A stretch of 64,000 bases of DNA from Xanthomonas citri pv. mangiferaeindicae (GCA_002240395.1 CP016836.1:2108001-2172000); one strand, 5' to 3'; positions 51,567-62,669 are shown, counted from the stretch's first letter. Notes: generated from the letters alone by a model not told the origin. A program made the numbers and translations.

Positions 51567-54500
51567 ATGAACCGGATCTATCGCAAGGTGTGGAACAAGT
51601 CGCTCGGCCAGATCGTCGTCGCCTCCGAACTGGCGACCGGCGACGGCGTCGGCGCGACCGTCACCGTCGGTCGGAGTGCACGCCCCGCACTGCTGGCGCT
51701 GGCGCTGCTGGCCGCCATGCCTGCTGCCTGGGCACAGGTCGCCATCGGCGAGCTCGCTGAGTGCACGGTTGGCGGCGTGACCTACGAATGCATCGTGCCG
51801 GGGGCGCGAGTGCTGCGGTGGGGGCGGTCGCCATTGGTGGTGCAGCGCAGGCCGGCGGTGTGACGTCCACCGCCGTGGGCACGCAGACGGTCGCCACCGG
51901 GTTCGCCTCGGGTGCCTTCGGCGCGTCGGCGCGCGCCACGGCCCTCCAGGCGCTCGCACTCGGTGCGAATGCACGCGCGATCGCCGCCGACAGTGTCGCG
52001 CTGGGTGCCAATTCGCGCGCGAACCGCGCCAATACGGTGTCCGTAGGTGCCGAAGGCGAGGAGCGCCAGATCGTCAACGTGGCCGCGGGCGTAGAGGCCA
52101 CCGATGCCGTCAACCGCGCGCAGCTCGATGCCGTTGCCGCCGTCGCGGATGTGACCGCGCAGTACGTCGCGGGGACCGGAGAAGGTGCGGCGGCTGCCGA
52201 CGGCGATGTCGCCTTCGCCGCCGGCTCGGATGCGACGGCCGGTGGTGATGGCAGCGTCGCCGTCGGCGCGGACAGCAGCGCATCCGGGCTCGAAGCCACG
52301 GCGGTGGGCTATGGCAGCGATGCGTCGGGCGAACTCGCGAGCGCGATCGGTGCCGAAAGCATTGCCAGCGGAGGCATGTCGGCCGCACTTGGCTTCCAGG
52401 CGGCGGCCGAGGGCGAGTGGTCGACCGCAGTCGGCGCGCTGGCGTCTGCGAGTGCACAGGAAGCCACGGCGCTCGGCAATGGCAGCGCGGCCAGTGGTGT
52501 CGCCTCGACCGCCGCCGGCACCGGCGCTGTGGCGTCGGCTGACAACAGCGTCGCGCTGGGCGCGAACTCGGTGGCCGATCGCGAAGACAGCGTCTCGGTG
52601 GGCGCTGAAGGGGCTGAGCGTCAGATCACCAACGTTGCGGACGGTACCCAGACGACCGACGCCGTGAACCTGGGCCAGTTGCAGGAAGCGACGGCCTACA
52701 GCCAGTACTTCCGCGCGACCGGCGACGGCGAGGCTTACGCCGAGGGCGAAGACGCGACCGCGTCGGGCTCGAATGCGATCGCCGAAGCGGACTATTCGAC
52801 TGCGGTCGGTTCGACGACCTACGCCTCGGGCGTCGGGTCGTCGGCCTTCGGCAGCGGCGCGAGCGCGAGCGGGCAGTACGCGACGGCGTCGGGCTACAAC
52901 GCGCTGGCTGAAGGCGACTCGAGTACGGCGGTTGGTGGCTGGCTGTACTACGAGGATGAGAACGGCGACGTGCTGCTGGACCAGACCACGACCGCCAGCG
53001 AGGTCGGCGCGTCGGCACTGGGTGCGGGTGCGCAGGCGAGCGGTGCGTTCAGCACGGCGACCGGTGCGGCTGCCAACGCGACGGGCGTGCAGTCCACCGC
53101 GCTGGGCTACAGCAGCAGCGCGGTCAATGATAGGTCGAGCGCATTGGGCGCGTTTTCTGAAGCAACCGGTGGTTTCGCCACGGCGGTGGGCTACGGCAGC
53201 GTGGCCAGTGGCGACTACGGCCTGGCGGTCGGCGGCATCGCCGATTACGGCGACCTGCTGATCGGCTTCCCGGGTCTGATCCTGCAGACGACCGAGGCCA
53301 GCGGTGTGGCCTCGACTGCGCTGGGCAATGGCGCATGGGCAACGGATGTTGGCGCGACCGCTGTCGGCACGCTGGCCGAGGCAACAGGTGTGCAGGCGAC
53401 CTCGCTCGGCACGCTGGCCTACGCGACCGCGGATGGCGCGTCGGCGCTGGGTAGCGGCAGCGAGGCCAGTGGCGTCGATTCGACGGCGATCGGCTTCCTG
53501 GCCGGTGCGTCGGCCGACAACAGCGTGGCCTTGGGTGCGAGCTCGGTGGCCGATCGCGAGAACAGCGTGTCGGTCGGTTCGGCGGGCAGCGAACGCCAGA
53601 TCACGAATGTGGCGGCGGGCGCAGAAGCGACCGACGCGGTCAACGTCGCGCAGCTCGAGGAGGCGACCCAGTACACCAAGTACTTCGCCGCGTCCGGTGG
53701 CGAGGACAGCGACAACGCCGCGTACGCGGATGGCGAGTACGCCACCGCGGCGGGCGAATCGGCCCTGGCATCGGCGCAGGGCGCCTCGGCGTTCGGCAGT
53801 GGGGCGCATGCGTCTGCAGCGAACAGTGTGGCCATCGGCTTCAACAGCTACGCCGCAGCGGAGGGGGCCGTCGCAGTCGGTGGCCTTGGGCAAGCGTACG
53901 ACGAGTTCAATTCGCCGATCTTCGATGAGAATGGCGATGCTGTCCTTGTCTCCACGCAAGCAGAGGCTGGCGGTACTGCCGTCGGTGCTGGGGCGCTTGC
54001 GACAGGGCAGAACGCCACCGCTTTGGGCAGCGGGGCTCAGGCGCTTGGCGATGAAAGTTACGCCGGCGGCATGAAGTCGCGTGCGACCGGAGCATGGAGT
54101 ACAGCGATTGGTAGCAATGCGTGGGCTGGTGGGAGTGAAACCACCGCCGTGGGCGCGTATGCATGGGCCACCAAAGACGGTGCGACCGCGTTCGGGACAT
54201 CGGCATGGGCAACCGAAACAAACGCGTCTGCATTCGGCTACGGCGCCTGGGCTTCCGGCTCGGGATCCATGGCACTGGGTATGGATTCCTGGGCGGATGG
54301 CGCAAACGCCATCGCAGTGGGACGTGGCGCTCTCAGTACTGATGACCGTGCCATTGCGATCGGTGCGACTTCGCTCGCCGATGGCGCTAATGCAGTCGCA
54401 ATCGGTCAAGGCTCGTTGAGTTTAGCCAGCGGTGCGGTGGCTTTCGGCGCTCGCGCCACTGTGGGGAGAGATGCAGATGGCGGTCTCGCGCTCGGTGCCA

Positions 54501-57500
54501 ATACGAGTGTTGCTGCAGAGAACAGCGTGGCTCTGGGCGCAGGCGCACGCGCTGATCGAGCCAACACTGTATCGGTCGGCGCTTCGGGCGAATGGACTGA
54601 CGAGTACGGGGTGACCCACGCTGCTAATGAGCGTCAGATCACCAACGTCGCAGATGGCACGGAGGCGACCGACGCAGTAAACCTGGGCCAATTGCAGGAA
54701 GCTACGGCCTACAACCAGTACTTCCGCGCGACCGGCGACGGCGAGGCCTCTGCCGAGGGCGAAGATGCAACCGCGTCGGGCTCGAACGCGATTGCCGAAG
54801 CGGATTATTCGACCGCGATCGGTTCGACCACCTACGCCTCCGGCGTCGGGTCGTCGGCCTTCGGCAGCGGCGCGAGTGCGAGCGGTCAGTACGCACTCGC
54901 ATCAGGTTACAACGCGGTCGCCGAGGGCGATTCGAGCACGGCGGTCGGCGGCTGGCTGTACTACGAGGATGAGAACGGCGACGTCGTGCTCGACCAGACG
55001 ACGACCGCCAGCGAAGTCGGTGCATCGGCCTTTGGCGCGGGTGCGCAGGCACTCGGTGCGTTCAGCACCGCGACCGGTGCGGCGGCCAGTGCGACAGGCG
55101 CGCAGTCGACCGCGCTGGGCTACAGCAGCAGCGCCGCCACGGACGGGTCGAGCGCACTGGGCGCGTTCTCTGAGGCAACGGGCGGCTTCGCGACCGCGGT
55201 GGGCTACGGCAGCGTGGCCAGCGGTGACTACGGCCTGGCGGTGGGCGGCATCGCCGATTACGGCGACCTTCTGATCGGCTTCCCGGGCCTGATCTTGCAG
55301 ACGACCGAGGCCAGCGGTGTGGCGTCGACTGCGCTGGGCAATGGCGCGTGGGCAACGGACGTCGGCGCGACCGCGGTCGGTACGCTGGCCGAGGCGACCG
55401 GTGTGCAGGCGACCTCGCTCGGCACGCTGGCGTACGCAACCGCGGACGGCGCGTCGGCGCTGGGCAGCGGCAGCGAGGCCAGCGGCGTCGATTCGACGGC
55501 GATCGGCTTCCTGGCCGGGGCCTCGGCCGACAACAGCGTGGCGCTGGGTGCGAACTCGGTGGCCAATCGCGAGAACAGCGTGTCGGTCGGTTCGGCGGGC
55601 GACGAGCGCCAGATCACCAACGTGGCGGCCGGTACGGAAGAGACCGACGCGGTCAATCTGGCACAGCTCGAAGACGCGACCGCTTATAACCAGTACTTCA
55701 AGGCGACCGGCGACGACGAGGCCTATGTGACGGGCGAGGAGTCGGTTGCGGCGGGTGCGGGGCGGCCGCCGATGGTGATTACTCGACCGCGGTCGGTTCG
55801 GCGGCGCAAGCGCTGGCGCAAGGGGCGTCAGCCTTCGGCAGCGGGGCGTTTGCGCTTGCCGACAACGCGACAGCGGTTGGCTTCAATGCCGTTGCCAGCG
55901 GCCAGAACAGCGCGGCGTTCGGCGCAGGTGCCGAGGCCGGTGGTGCGGCGAGTGTGGCGATCGGCGGTAATGCGGTCGACGAGGATGGCGAGCCGCTGCT
56001 GACCCTCGGCGGGCAGCCAGTCGAAGCCTCTGCCACCAGCGCTGGCGTGGCCGGCACCGCTGTGGGTGCGAGCGCGGAAGCCAGCGGGTTCGCTGGGAGT
56101 GCGGTCGGTGTAGGTGCCACCGCCAGCGGCGATATGGCTGCCGCTTTTGGTGCCGTCGCGACGGCATCGGGCAGCCAGTCGACCGCGCTCGGCTACGCGG
56201 CGGTCGCAACGTCCGCCGACTCCACGGCCATCGGTTCCTTCTCGGTTGCCAGCGGCGCCAACAGTGTCGCGATCGGTGGTGGCGCGGGATTGTTCAATCT
56301 CTTCCCCACCGAAGCCTCGGGCGACTTCTCCACGGCCGTCGGTGGCGCCGCGTGGGCCAGCGGCGATAACAGCACGGCATTGGGCAACTTCTCTACTGCC
56401 GCAGGTGAGAACAGCCTGGCGCTTGGTTCCGACTCGACCGCCTTGGCAGAGGGCAGCGTGGCATTGGGCCAGGGTTCGGAGGCCGACCGGGCCAACACCG
56501 TGTCGGTAGGTAGCGAGGGCAATGAGCGCCAGATCACCAATGTTGCGGCCGGTACAGAAGAGACCGACGCGGTGAATTTGAGTCAGTTGCAGGAAGCGAC
56601 GGCCTACAACCAGTACTTCCGCGCGACCGGCGACGGCGAGGCCTATGCCGAGGGCGAGGATGCGACGGCTTCGGGCTCCAACGCAATCGCCGAGGCGGAC
56701 TACTCGACCGCGGTCGGTTCGACGACCTACGCCTCGGGCGTCGGGTCCTCGGCCTTCGGCAGCGGCGCGAGCGCGAGCGGCCAGTACGCGACGGCGTCGG
56801 GCTACAACGCGGTGGCCGACGGCGACTCGAGCACCGCGGTCGGTGGCTGGTTGTACTACGAGGATGAGAACGGCGAGGTCGTGCTCGACAAGACGACAAT
56901 GGCCATTGAAGTCGGTGATTCGGCGTTCGGTGCGGGCGCGCAAGCGACTGGCGGATTCAGCACGGCCACTGGTGCAGCCTCCAGTGCAAGCGGTTTGCAA
57001 TCCACGGCGACTGGCTATTCGAGTGAGGCTGTGGGCGACTACAGCGTCGCGAACGGTGGCTTCAGCGTCGCGAGCGGTCGAGGGGCCACTGCACTTGGAT
57101 ATGCGACAGAGGCATCGAACGAGTACGCCACGGCAGTAGGCTGGGGCGCCGTCGCCAGTGGCGCTGGCAGCACAGCGGTCGGTGGCATGGGGGATCTGGT
57201 GCCCGGCTTGGGCTTCCTGGTTCCGGCCGAAGCTGCTGGCACGGCTGCTTCCGCGTTTGGCTCGGGATCGGGCGCATGGAGCAACTACACCACCGCGATC
57301 GGTGCCCTGGCCCAGGCGGATGGGGTAGGCGCGACAGCGCTGGGCTACTTCGCCTACGCGCAGGCCGAGACCTCGACGGCGGTAGGCGCGCAGTCGTGGG
57401 GTAGCGGCGATCGTGCGACTGCGGTTGGCTACTACGCCACTGCTGAAGGCGACGACAGCACCGCACTGGGCTTTAATGCGTTCGCATCGGCCGACAACAG

Positions 57501-59699
57501 CGTCGCGCTGGGTGCGAACTCCGAGGCCGACCGCGACAACACGGTGTCGGTCGGTTCGGTTGGTGAGGAGCGTCAGATCACCAATGTCGCGGCGGGCACT
57601 GAGGACACCGATGCGGTGAACCTCGCGCAGCTCAACGCCGCTGCGGACGGCGCGCTGCTCGCGGGTCGCTACTTCCGTGCCACCGGCGACGGCGAGGCGT
57701 ATGTCGAGGGTGAGGACGCGATCGCGGCGGGCTCGAATGCGATTGCCGAAGCGGACTATGCGACCGCGATGGGCTCGACGACCTATGCGTCGGGCGTTGG
57801 GTCTTCGGCCTTCGGCAGCGGCGCGAGCGCGAGCGGACAGTACGCGACGGCATCGGGCTACAACGCGGTCGCCGAGGGCGACTCGAGCACGTCCGTCGGC
57901 GGCTGGCTGTACTACGAAGACGAGGACGGCAACGTCGTACTCGACCAGACGACGACCGCCAGCGAAGTGGGTGCATCGGCCTTTGGCGCGGGTGCGCAGG
58001 CGCTCGGTGCATTCAGCACCGCGACGGGTGCGGCGGCCAGTGCGACGGGCGCGCAGTCGACCGCAGTGGGCTACAGCAGCAGTGCCGCGACGGACGGGTC
58101 GAGCGCACTGGGCGCGTTCTCTGAGGCAATGGGCGGCTTCGCGACCGCGGTGGGCTACGGCAGCGTGGCCAGCGGTGACTACGGCCTGGCGGTGGGCGGC
58201 ATCGCCGATTACGGCGACCTTCTGATCGGCTTCCCGGGCCTGATCCTGCAGACGACCGAGGCCAGCGGTGTGGCGTCGACTGCGCTGGGCAATGGCGCCT
58301 GGGCAACGGATGTCGGCGCGACCGCGGTCGGTACGCTGGCCGAGGCGACCGGTGCGCAGGCGACCTCGCTCGGCACGTTGGCGTATGCGACCGCGGACGG
58401 CGCGTCGGCGCTGGGCAGCGGCAGTTCGGCCAGCGGCGTCGACTCGACGGCAATCGGCTTCCTGGCCGGGGCGTCGGCCGACAACAGCGTCGCGCTGGGT
58501 GCGAATTCGGTGGCCGATCGCGAGAACAGCGTGTCGGTCGGCTCGGCAGGCAATGAGCGCCAGATCACGAATGTCGCCGCCGGTACCGAGGACACCGATG
58601 CGGTGAACCTCGCGCAGTTGCGCAGCATGTCCGATGGCGTCGGCGGCAAGCTGCAGGACGCGATGCAATCGGCGGCCGACATCTTCGGCGGTGGGGTCAC
58701 GATGACGGCCGCCGGCACGCTGAGCATGCCGAGCTACGCGATCCAGGGCGCCAACTACACCTCGATCGGCGACACCTTCGCCGCACTCGACAATCAGATC
58801 ACCGAGCTCAAGACGCGTGTGGGCCAGGTCGAGACGGTGATCGAGTCCGGTGCGGGCACCAACGACCAGGTGGCGGTGGGCGGCGATACGCCGGCGACGA
58901 TCGCCGACGGCACCAACGGGGTCGCAGTCGGCGATGGTGCGCAGACGGGCGGTCAGAACGGCGTGGCCATGGGCGGCGACGCCTACGCGCATGGCCCCAA
59001 CGATACCGCGGTCGGCGGCAACGCCAAGGTGTACGCGGACGGCAGCACGGCGCTCGGCGCGAACACGACGATCACCGCCGAGGCGACCAACGCGGTGGCC
59101 GTCGGTGAGGGGCGAGTGTGAGTGCGGCCTCGGGCACGGCGCTGGGGCAGGGCGCTTCAGTCACTGCGGAAGGTGCGGTCGCACTGGGCCAGGGCTCGGT
59201 CGCAGACCGCGCCAACACGGTCTCGGTCGGCAGCGCGGGCAGTGAGCGTCAGATCACCAACGTTGCGGCCGGTACTGCCGCGACCGACGCTGCCAACGTC
59301 GGCCAGGTCAATGCCGGTGTTACCGAAGCCAAGGCCTACGCCGATACCACGGCGACGCAGGCGGTGGCCACCTCCAAGGCCTACACCGACCAGAAGTTCG
59401 CTGCCTGGAACGACAACTTCGAGACGTTCAAGGGCGATGTCGATCGTCGGTTCTACGACACCGACCGCCGCATCGACCGTCAGGGCGCGATGGGGGCGGC
59501 GATGTTGAACATGGCCACCAGCGCCGCCGGCATCCGCACCCAGAACCGTGTCGGCGTCGGTGTCGGCTTCCAGGGCGGCGAGAGCGCGCTGTCGCTCGGC
59601 TACCAGCGTGCGATCAGCGAGCGCGCCACGATCACCGTGGGCGGCGCGCTCAGCGGCGATGAGAAATCCGTGGGTGTGGGTGCCGGCTTCGGCTGGTAA
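51567..59699 (+). CDS. Giant trimeric autotransporter adhesin (YadA/Hia type), interrupted by three single-base frameshifts
   Basis: About 2711 residues once joined. An extended signal peptide region (MNRIYRKVWNKSLGQIVVAS) and a hydrophobic core come first. The passenger then consists of YadA-head repeats (GxxAxAxGxxSxAxG) separated by nine neck motifs (NTVSVG ... ERQITNVAAG ... DAVNLAQL). A short stalk and a YadA anchor barrel end it (MNMATSAAG-like LNMATSAAGIRTQNRVGVGV, then VGVGAGFGW). Frame changes lie at the G runs 51800-51804, 55759-55762 and 59109-59112; one added G at each gives a single frame. The resulting segments are 51567-51863, 51761-56002, 55954-59121 and 59118-59699. Such proteins form trimeric surface fibres for adhesion or biofilm. 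ATG 51567 follows GAGGGGA. Confidence 0.9.
52680..53600 (+). repeat. Adhesin internal repeat, copy 1 (about 920 bases)
   Basis: It encodes from YFRATGDGEAYAEGEDATAS through the GGWLYYEDENGD and GGIADYGDLLIGFPG inserts to the neck ENSVSVGSAG. Copies 2 (54693-55612) and 3 (57664-58568) have near-identical amino acid sequence and very similar DNA. A fourth, partial copy covers about 56587-56900. Confidence 0.88.
54693..55612 (+). repeat. Adhesin internal repeat, copy 2
   Basis: Same unit as at 52680, running from the neck-linker QEATAYNQYFRATGDG to ENSVSVGSAGDERQ. Differences from copy 1 are scattered substitutions only, with no large insertion or deletion. Such lengths and identities favour recombination between copies and also assembly collapse. 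Confidence 0.88.
57664..58568 (+). repeat. Adhesin internal repeat, copy 3
   Basis: Third long copy, running from RYFRATGDGEAYVEG to ENSVSVGSAGNERQ; preceded by a slightly different neck linker (NAAADGALLAG). It contains the acidic insert in the form YYEDEDGNVVLD. Confidence 0.87.
59118..59699 (+). CDS. C-terminal segment of the adhesin: last neck, short stalk and YadA anchor
   Basis: This 193-residue reading frame, after the last frameshift, is the C-terminal part of the autotransporter, not a separate gene. It starts with head/neck repeats (ALGQGS, ERQITNVAAG) and then has a short coiled-coil stalk (AKAYADTTATQAVATSKAYT and RRFYDTDRRIDRQG). The anchor domain is four beta strands per chain: RTQNRVGVGVGFQGGESALS, LGYQRAISERATITVGG and a final VGVGAGFGW. 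Twelve strands of three chains form the outer-membrane pore. An automated annotation would list this as its own ORF. Confidence 0.8.
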   Translation: MSAASGTALGQGASVTAEGAVALGQGSVADRANTVSVGSAGSERQITNVAAGTAATDAANVGQVNAGVTEAKAYADTTATQAVATSKAYTDQKFAAWNDNFETFKGDVDRRFYDTDRRIDRQGAMGAAMLNMATSAAGIRTQNRVGVGVGFQGGESALSLGYQRAISERATITVGGALSGDEKSVGVGAGFGW

Positions 59700-59848
59700 T
59701 CCCGCGGGGCCGGTGGGCTTTGCCCGCCGGTCCGCGGTTCGATGGCATCGGGGACACCTGCTGCCGTCCATGCGACGTCCGTCGGGACGGGGGCCTTGTG
59801 CCGCCGCACCGACGCTTCCGAGGTCCAATACTCCAACGAGGGTCCAAA

Positions 59849-61783
59849 ATGAAGAACAGCATCATCCCCAGCGCCCTGGCCATCGCGGTCGGCGCGGTGC
59901 TCGCCACCGGCGCCGTCCATGCGGGCAAGACCCAGCGCCCGGCCGACAAGGCGGGGACCCAGGCGCCATTGCAGCAATCGGACGCGACCCCGATCCGGCG
60001 TTTCATCGTCGAGTACCGGGAAGGCGCGCGGGAGCGGCAGGACCAGCAGGCAGCGGTGGCGGGCGTCCGCACCGCGCTCGCCCGCTCGGGCATCGTGCGC
60101 GGTGCCACCAAGGCGAACAACGTGCAGTACCTGCGCACGCTCGCGACCGGACACCAGGTGTTGCGCCTGGCCCAGGGCGTGGACCGCGTCTCGGCCGAAG
60201 CCCTGATGCGCCAGATCGCCGCCGATCCGAACGTCAAGTCGGTGGCGCCTGATCGTCTGCGTCAGATCGCCGCCGCGCCGGTGCAGCCGGCCTACGTGCC
60301 CAACGATCCGGGCCTGGAATGGCAGTGGCACATGCTCGCGCCCGATGGCACCGTGACCGGCGATGGCGGCCCGAATCGTGGCGGCATCAACGCGCCGGCT
60401 GCCTGGGACCTGACCGACGGCGACGGCATCACGATCGCGGTGCTCGACACTGGTATTACCGAACACCCCGACATCGACAGCTCGCTTGGCGATGCCGGCT
60501 ACGACTTCATCTCCGATGCCTTCGTGTCGGGTCGCGCCACCGACGACCGTGTGCCTGGCGGCTGGGATCTGGGCGACTGGACGATCGGCTATGCCGGCGC
60601 AGAGACCTGTCAGCAGCGCAACAGCAGCTGGCACGGTACGCACGTTGCCGGTACCGCCGGCGCCCAGCGTACCGACAACGGCGTCGCGGTCACCGGCGTC
60701 GCCTACGGCGCCAAGATCCTGCCGGTCCGCGTGCTCGGTCATTGCGGTGGCTACGATTCGGACATCGTCGATGCCATCATCTGGGCGGCGGGCGGCGACG
60801 TGGATGGCGTGCCGGCCAACGCCAACCCCGCGCAGGTCATCAACCTGAGCCTCGGCGGCACCGGGGCCTGTTCGGCAGCCGAGGCCGATGCCATCGCACA
60901 GGCGAATGCGCTGGGTGCGACCGTGGTGATCGCCGCGGGCAACAGCAATGCCGACGTGGCGAACTTCTCGCCGGCCAACTGCCCGGGCGCGATCGCCGTC
61001 GCCTCCAACGGCATCACCAGCCGCCGTGCCTACTACTCGAACTACGGCACCGGCATCGACATCTCGGCCCCCGGCGGCGGCGTCTACGCCAACGACGGCA
61101 GCTCGGGTACGCAGATCGAGGACGGCTTCGTGTGGCAGGCCAAGAACCCGAGCACGACGACGCCCACGCCGCTGGCCAGCATCACCGGCGCGCCGACCTA
61201 CGGCACCGCCGGCACCTCGCAGGCCTCGCCGCACGTCGCTGGCGTGGTTGCGCTGATCCAGAGCGCGCGCCTGGCTGCTGAGTTGCCGCTGTTCACCCCG
61301 GAGGAAGTGCTCGATGTGCTCAAGCGCACCGTCACGCCCTTCACGGTGGCGCCGTCGACCAGCCAGCCGATCGGCCCGGGCATCGTCAATGCCGGCGCCG
61401 CGGTGCTCAAGGCCATCGAGCCGCCGTGCGATCCGGAAGTCGAGAGCTGCGCGCCGGATTCGACGCCGATCGGCAACGGTGTGCCGTTGCGCGGCTTGGC
61501 GGGCACGGCCGGCGGCGAGACGCTGTACTCGATCGAGGTGCCGGCCGGTGTGACCGGCGCGCTGACGATCACCACCAGCGGCGGCAGCGGCGACGTGTCG
61601 CTGCATGTCAGCCTGGACGAGGCACCGGCGCAGACCGGCACCTGGAACTCGACGCGTCCGGGCAACACCGAGACCGTCCGGATCAACCGGCCGGCCGCGG
61701 GCATCTATTACATCAAGCTGGCCGGCACGCGTGCCTACAGCAACGTGACCCTGCAGGCCAAGTTCACGACGCCAGGGGTGTAA
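59849..61783 (+). CDS. Secreted subtilisin-like serine protease (S8) with C-terminal PPC-type domain
   Basis: The 644-residue protein has a signal peptide (about 1-25) and an inhibitor I9-like propeptide (RRFIVEYREGARE to about 140). The S8 catalytic domain has Asp200 in IAVLDTGITEHPDI, His262 in WHGTHVAGTAG and Ser457 in GTSQASPHVAGVVAL. A C-terminal domain (about 550-644, TLYSIEVPAGVTGALTITTSG ... IYYIKLAGTRAYSNVTL) resembles pre-peptidase C-terminal (PPC) domains. It is likely a type II secretion substrate, as are homologous xanthomonad proteases. It lies 150 bases after the adhesin and is followed by two terminators. Confidence 0.93.
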   Translation: MKNSIIPSALAIAVGAVLATGAVHAGKTQRPADKAGTQAPLQQSDATPIRRFIVEYREGARERQDQQAAVAGVRTALARSGIVRGATKANNVQYLRTLATGHQVLRLAQGVDRVSAEALMRQIAADPNVKSVAPDRLRQIAAAPVQPAYVPNDPGLEWQWHMLAPDGTVTGDGGPNRGGINAPAAWDLTDGDGITIAVLDTGITEHPDIDSSLGDAGYDFISDAFVSGRATDDRVPGGWDLGDWTIGYAGAETCQQRNSSWHGTHVAGTAGAQRTDNGVAVTGVAYGAKILPVRVLGHCGGYDSDIVDAIIWAAGGDVDGVPANANPAQVINLSLGGTGACSAAEADAIAQANALGATVVIAAGNSNADVANFSPANCPGAIAVASNGITSRRAYYSNYGTGIDISAPGGGVYANDGSSGTQIEDGFVWQAKNPSTTTPTPLASITGAPTYGTAGTSQASPHVAGVVALIQSARLAAELPLFTPEEVLDVLKRTVTPFTVAPSTSQPIGPGIVNAGAAVLKAIEPPCDPEVESCAPDSTPIGNGVPLRGLAGTAGGETLYSIEVPAGVTGALTITTSGGSGDVSLHVSLDEAPAQTGTWNSTRPGNTETVRINRPAAGIYYIKLAGTRAYSNVTLQAKFTTPGV

Positions 61784-61791
61784 GACCACCG

Positions 61792-61817
61792 CCGCACCCG
61801 CAAGGACGCGGGTGCGG
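61792..61817 (+). terminator. Hairpin after the protease gene
   Basis: CCGCACCCGC pairs with GCGGGTGCGG over a 6-base loop eight bases after the protease stop. No T tract follows, so the terminator at 61829 is probably the main one. Confidence 0.6.
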
Positions 61818-61828
61818 TCCGCCACTCG

Positions 61829-61855
61829 AGCCCGCGGCCAGCCGCGGGCTTTTTT
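61829..61855 (+). terminator. Rho-independent terminator of the protease gene
   Basis: AGCCCGCGGC and GCCGCGGGCT form a 10-bp stem with a two-base loop, followed by a T tract. Confidence 0.85.
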
Positions 61856-61927
61856 GTGGCGCTTCTCCTGAATCAAGGCGGGCATGGGCGTTCACTTCGG
61901 ATGAGCAGTGCGCTGTCCGCCCACGCG

Positions 61928-61984
61928 AAAACCGGGGTCAGAGTGCAATTTCGCCTCGCGAAATTGCACTCTGACCCCGGTTTT
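61928..61984. repeat. GGGGTCAGAGT-type palindromic repeat, most complete copy
   Basis: Arms AAAACCGGGGTCAGAGTGCA and TGCACTCTGACCCCGGTTTT continue inward through ATTTCG/CGAAAT, leaving a four-base loop (CCTC or nearby). This is the simplest member of the family and can form a stem of about 26 bp. Confidence 0.93.
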
Positions 61985-61990
61985 GCAGGT

Positions 61991-62060
61991 CGCGCGCTCG
62001 ACGCGGGTACCGGCCGTCAGTCCGCCGCCCTGGACGCGTGCAGCCCGACTTCGGGCGGAT
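61991..62060 (+). repeat. Diverged dispersed repeat, copy 2
   Basis: Blocks CGCGCTCGACGCGG, ACCGGCCG, CAGTCCGC and CCCGACTTCG occur in order and spacing matching 7991-8066 read on the minus strand. It begins six bases after the palindrome at 61928-61984. The palindrome is absent at copy 1. Confidence 0.65.
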
Positions 62061-62175
62061 GCGGAGTCGCTAATGGGAGAGGTCGCGCAGGGCCTCAGTG
62101 CGTGTGGCGAGCAGGGACGAGCGATACAGGCGGCATCTGGGATACTGTCGCGCCAGGTTCTCTGCCCAGATCGCC

Positions 62176-62559
62176 ATGTCCAAACCTTCCGGTCCGCGCC
62201 GTTCCCCGGTCGAGAAAGCCGCCCGCCGCGCGCAGGGCACGCCGATCCACGCACAGCTGCGCGACGGCGATGGCCGCGTGCTCGCCGGTGCGACGCTGGA
62301 AGACGGCGAATGGACAATGGTGCTGGCCGGTCGCCCCGTGGCGAGTACGCCGAGCGCCGCGATGCTGCTGGCGATGCTGCGCCACACGGCCGCAGTGCAG
62401 GGGCGGGCCGGTGTGCGGACCCGGCTGTCGGTCTCCAAGGTCCTCGACGCTGCCGCGTGCGCGGAGGCGCAGGCGGCCGGTCGCACGCTTGCCGCGCATC
62501 TGGACTGGCTCGAGGCCGAGCGGCGCACGCGCAACGACCCGGCACCGGCCGTGCATTGA
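62176..62559 (+). CDS. Hypothetical protein
   Basis: The 127-residue product starts basic (SKPSGPRRSPVEKAARRAQG), then has a compact domain with TPIHAQLRDGDGRVLAGATL, EDGEWTMVLAGRPVASTPSA, a helix AMLLAMLRHTAAVQG and a helical C-terminus (AAHLDWLEAERRTRND). No signal peptide or catalytic motif is evident. I do not recognise the family. ATG 62176 is the first plausible start after the repeat region. It is followed 110 bases later by the DUF2242-type lipoprotein gene on the same strand. Confidence 0.6.
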   Translation: MSKPSGPRRSPVEKAARRAQGTPIHAQLRDGDGRVLAGATLEDGEWTMVLAGRPVASTPSAAMLLAMLRHTAAVQGRAGVRTRLSVSKVLDAAACAEAQAAGRTLAAHLDWLEAERRTRNDPAPAVH

Positions 62560-62669
62560 ATGCGAGCGCCCGGCACGGCCTGCTGAACGATGAACCGTGC
62601 AGGCGGTGTCGAGGGCGCTCGCGGTCGCCACCGCTATCATCCGCGGCTCCTCCATTCGATACCCCTGTG

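Larger units (their letters stand above)
61784..62175. other. Intergenic region: terminators, palindrome, diverged repeat
   Basis: The 392 bases after the protease hold two stem-loops (61792-61817 and 61829-61855), a perfect GGGGTCAGAGT palindrome (61928-61984) and a copy of the diverged repeat (61991-62060). No gene is supported. Confidence 0.7.

Noticed and set aside
52680..58568. CRISPR-like periodic repeats
   Set aside because: The periodicity is about 0.9-1 kb and codes for adhesin modules; there are no short repeats with unique spacers and no cas genes.
55828..58992. 1054-codon open frame on the minus strand opposite the adhesin
   Set aside because: It mirrors the Ala/Gly/Ser/Thr-rich repeats of the adhesin in a GC-rich genome. 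The translation has no family resemblance, and the plus-strand product is clear.
51800..59112. Phase variation of the adhesin through homopolymer slippage
   Set aside because: The runs are only 4-5 bases, short for slippage, and the same error type hits rnk and dsbC. Sequencing error is simpler, though the possibility is not excluded.
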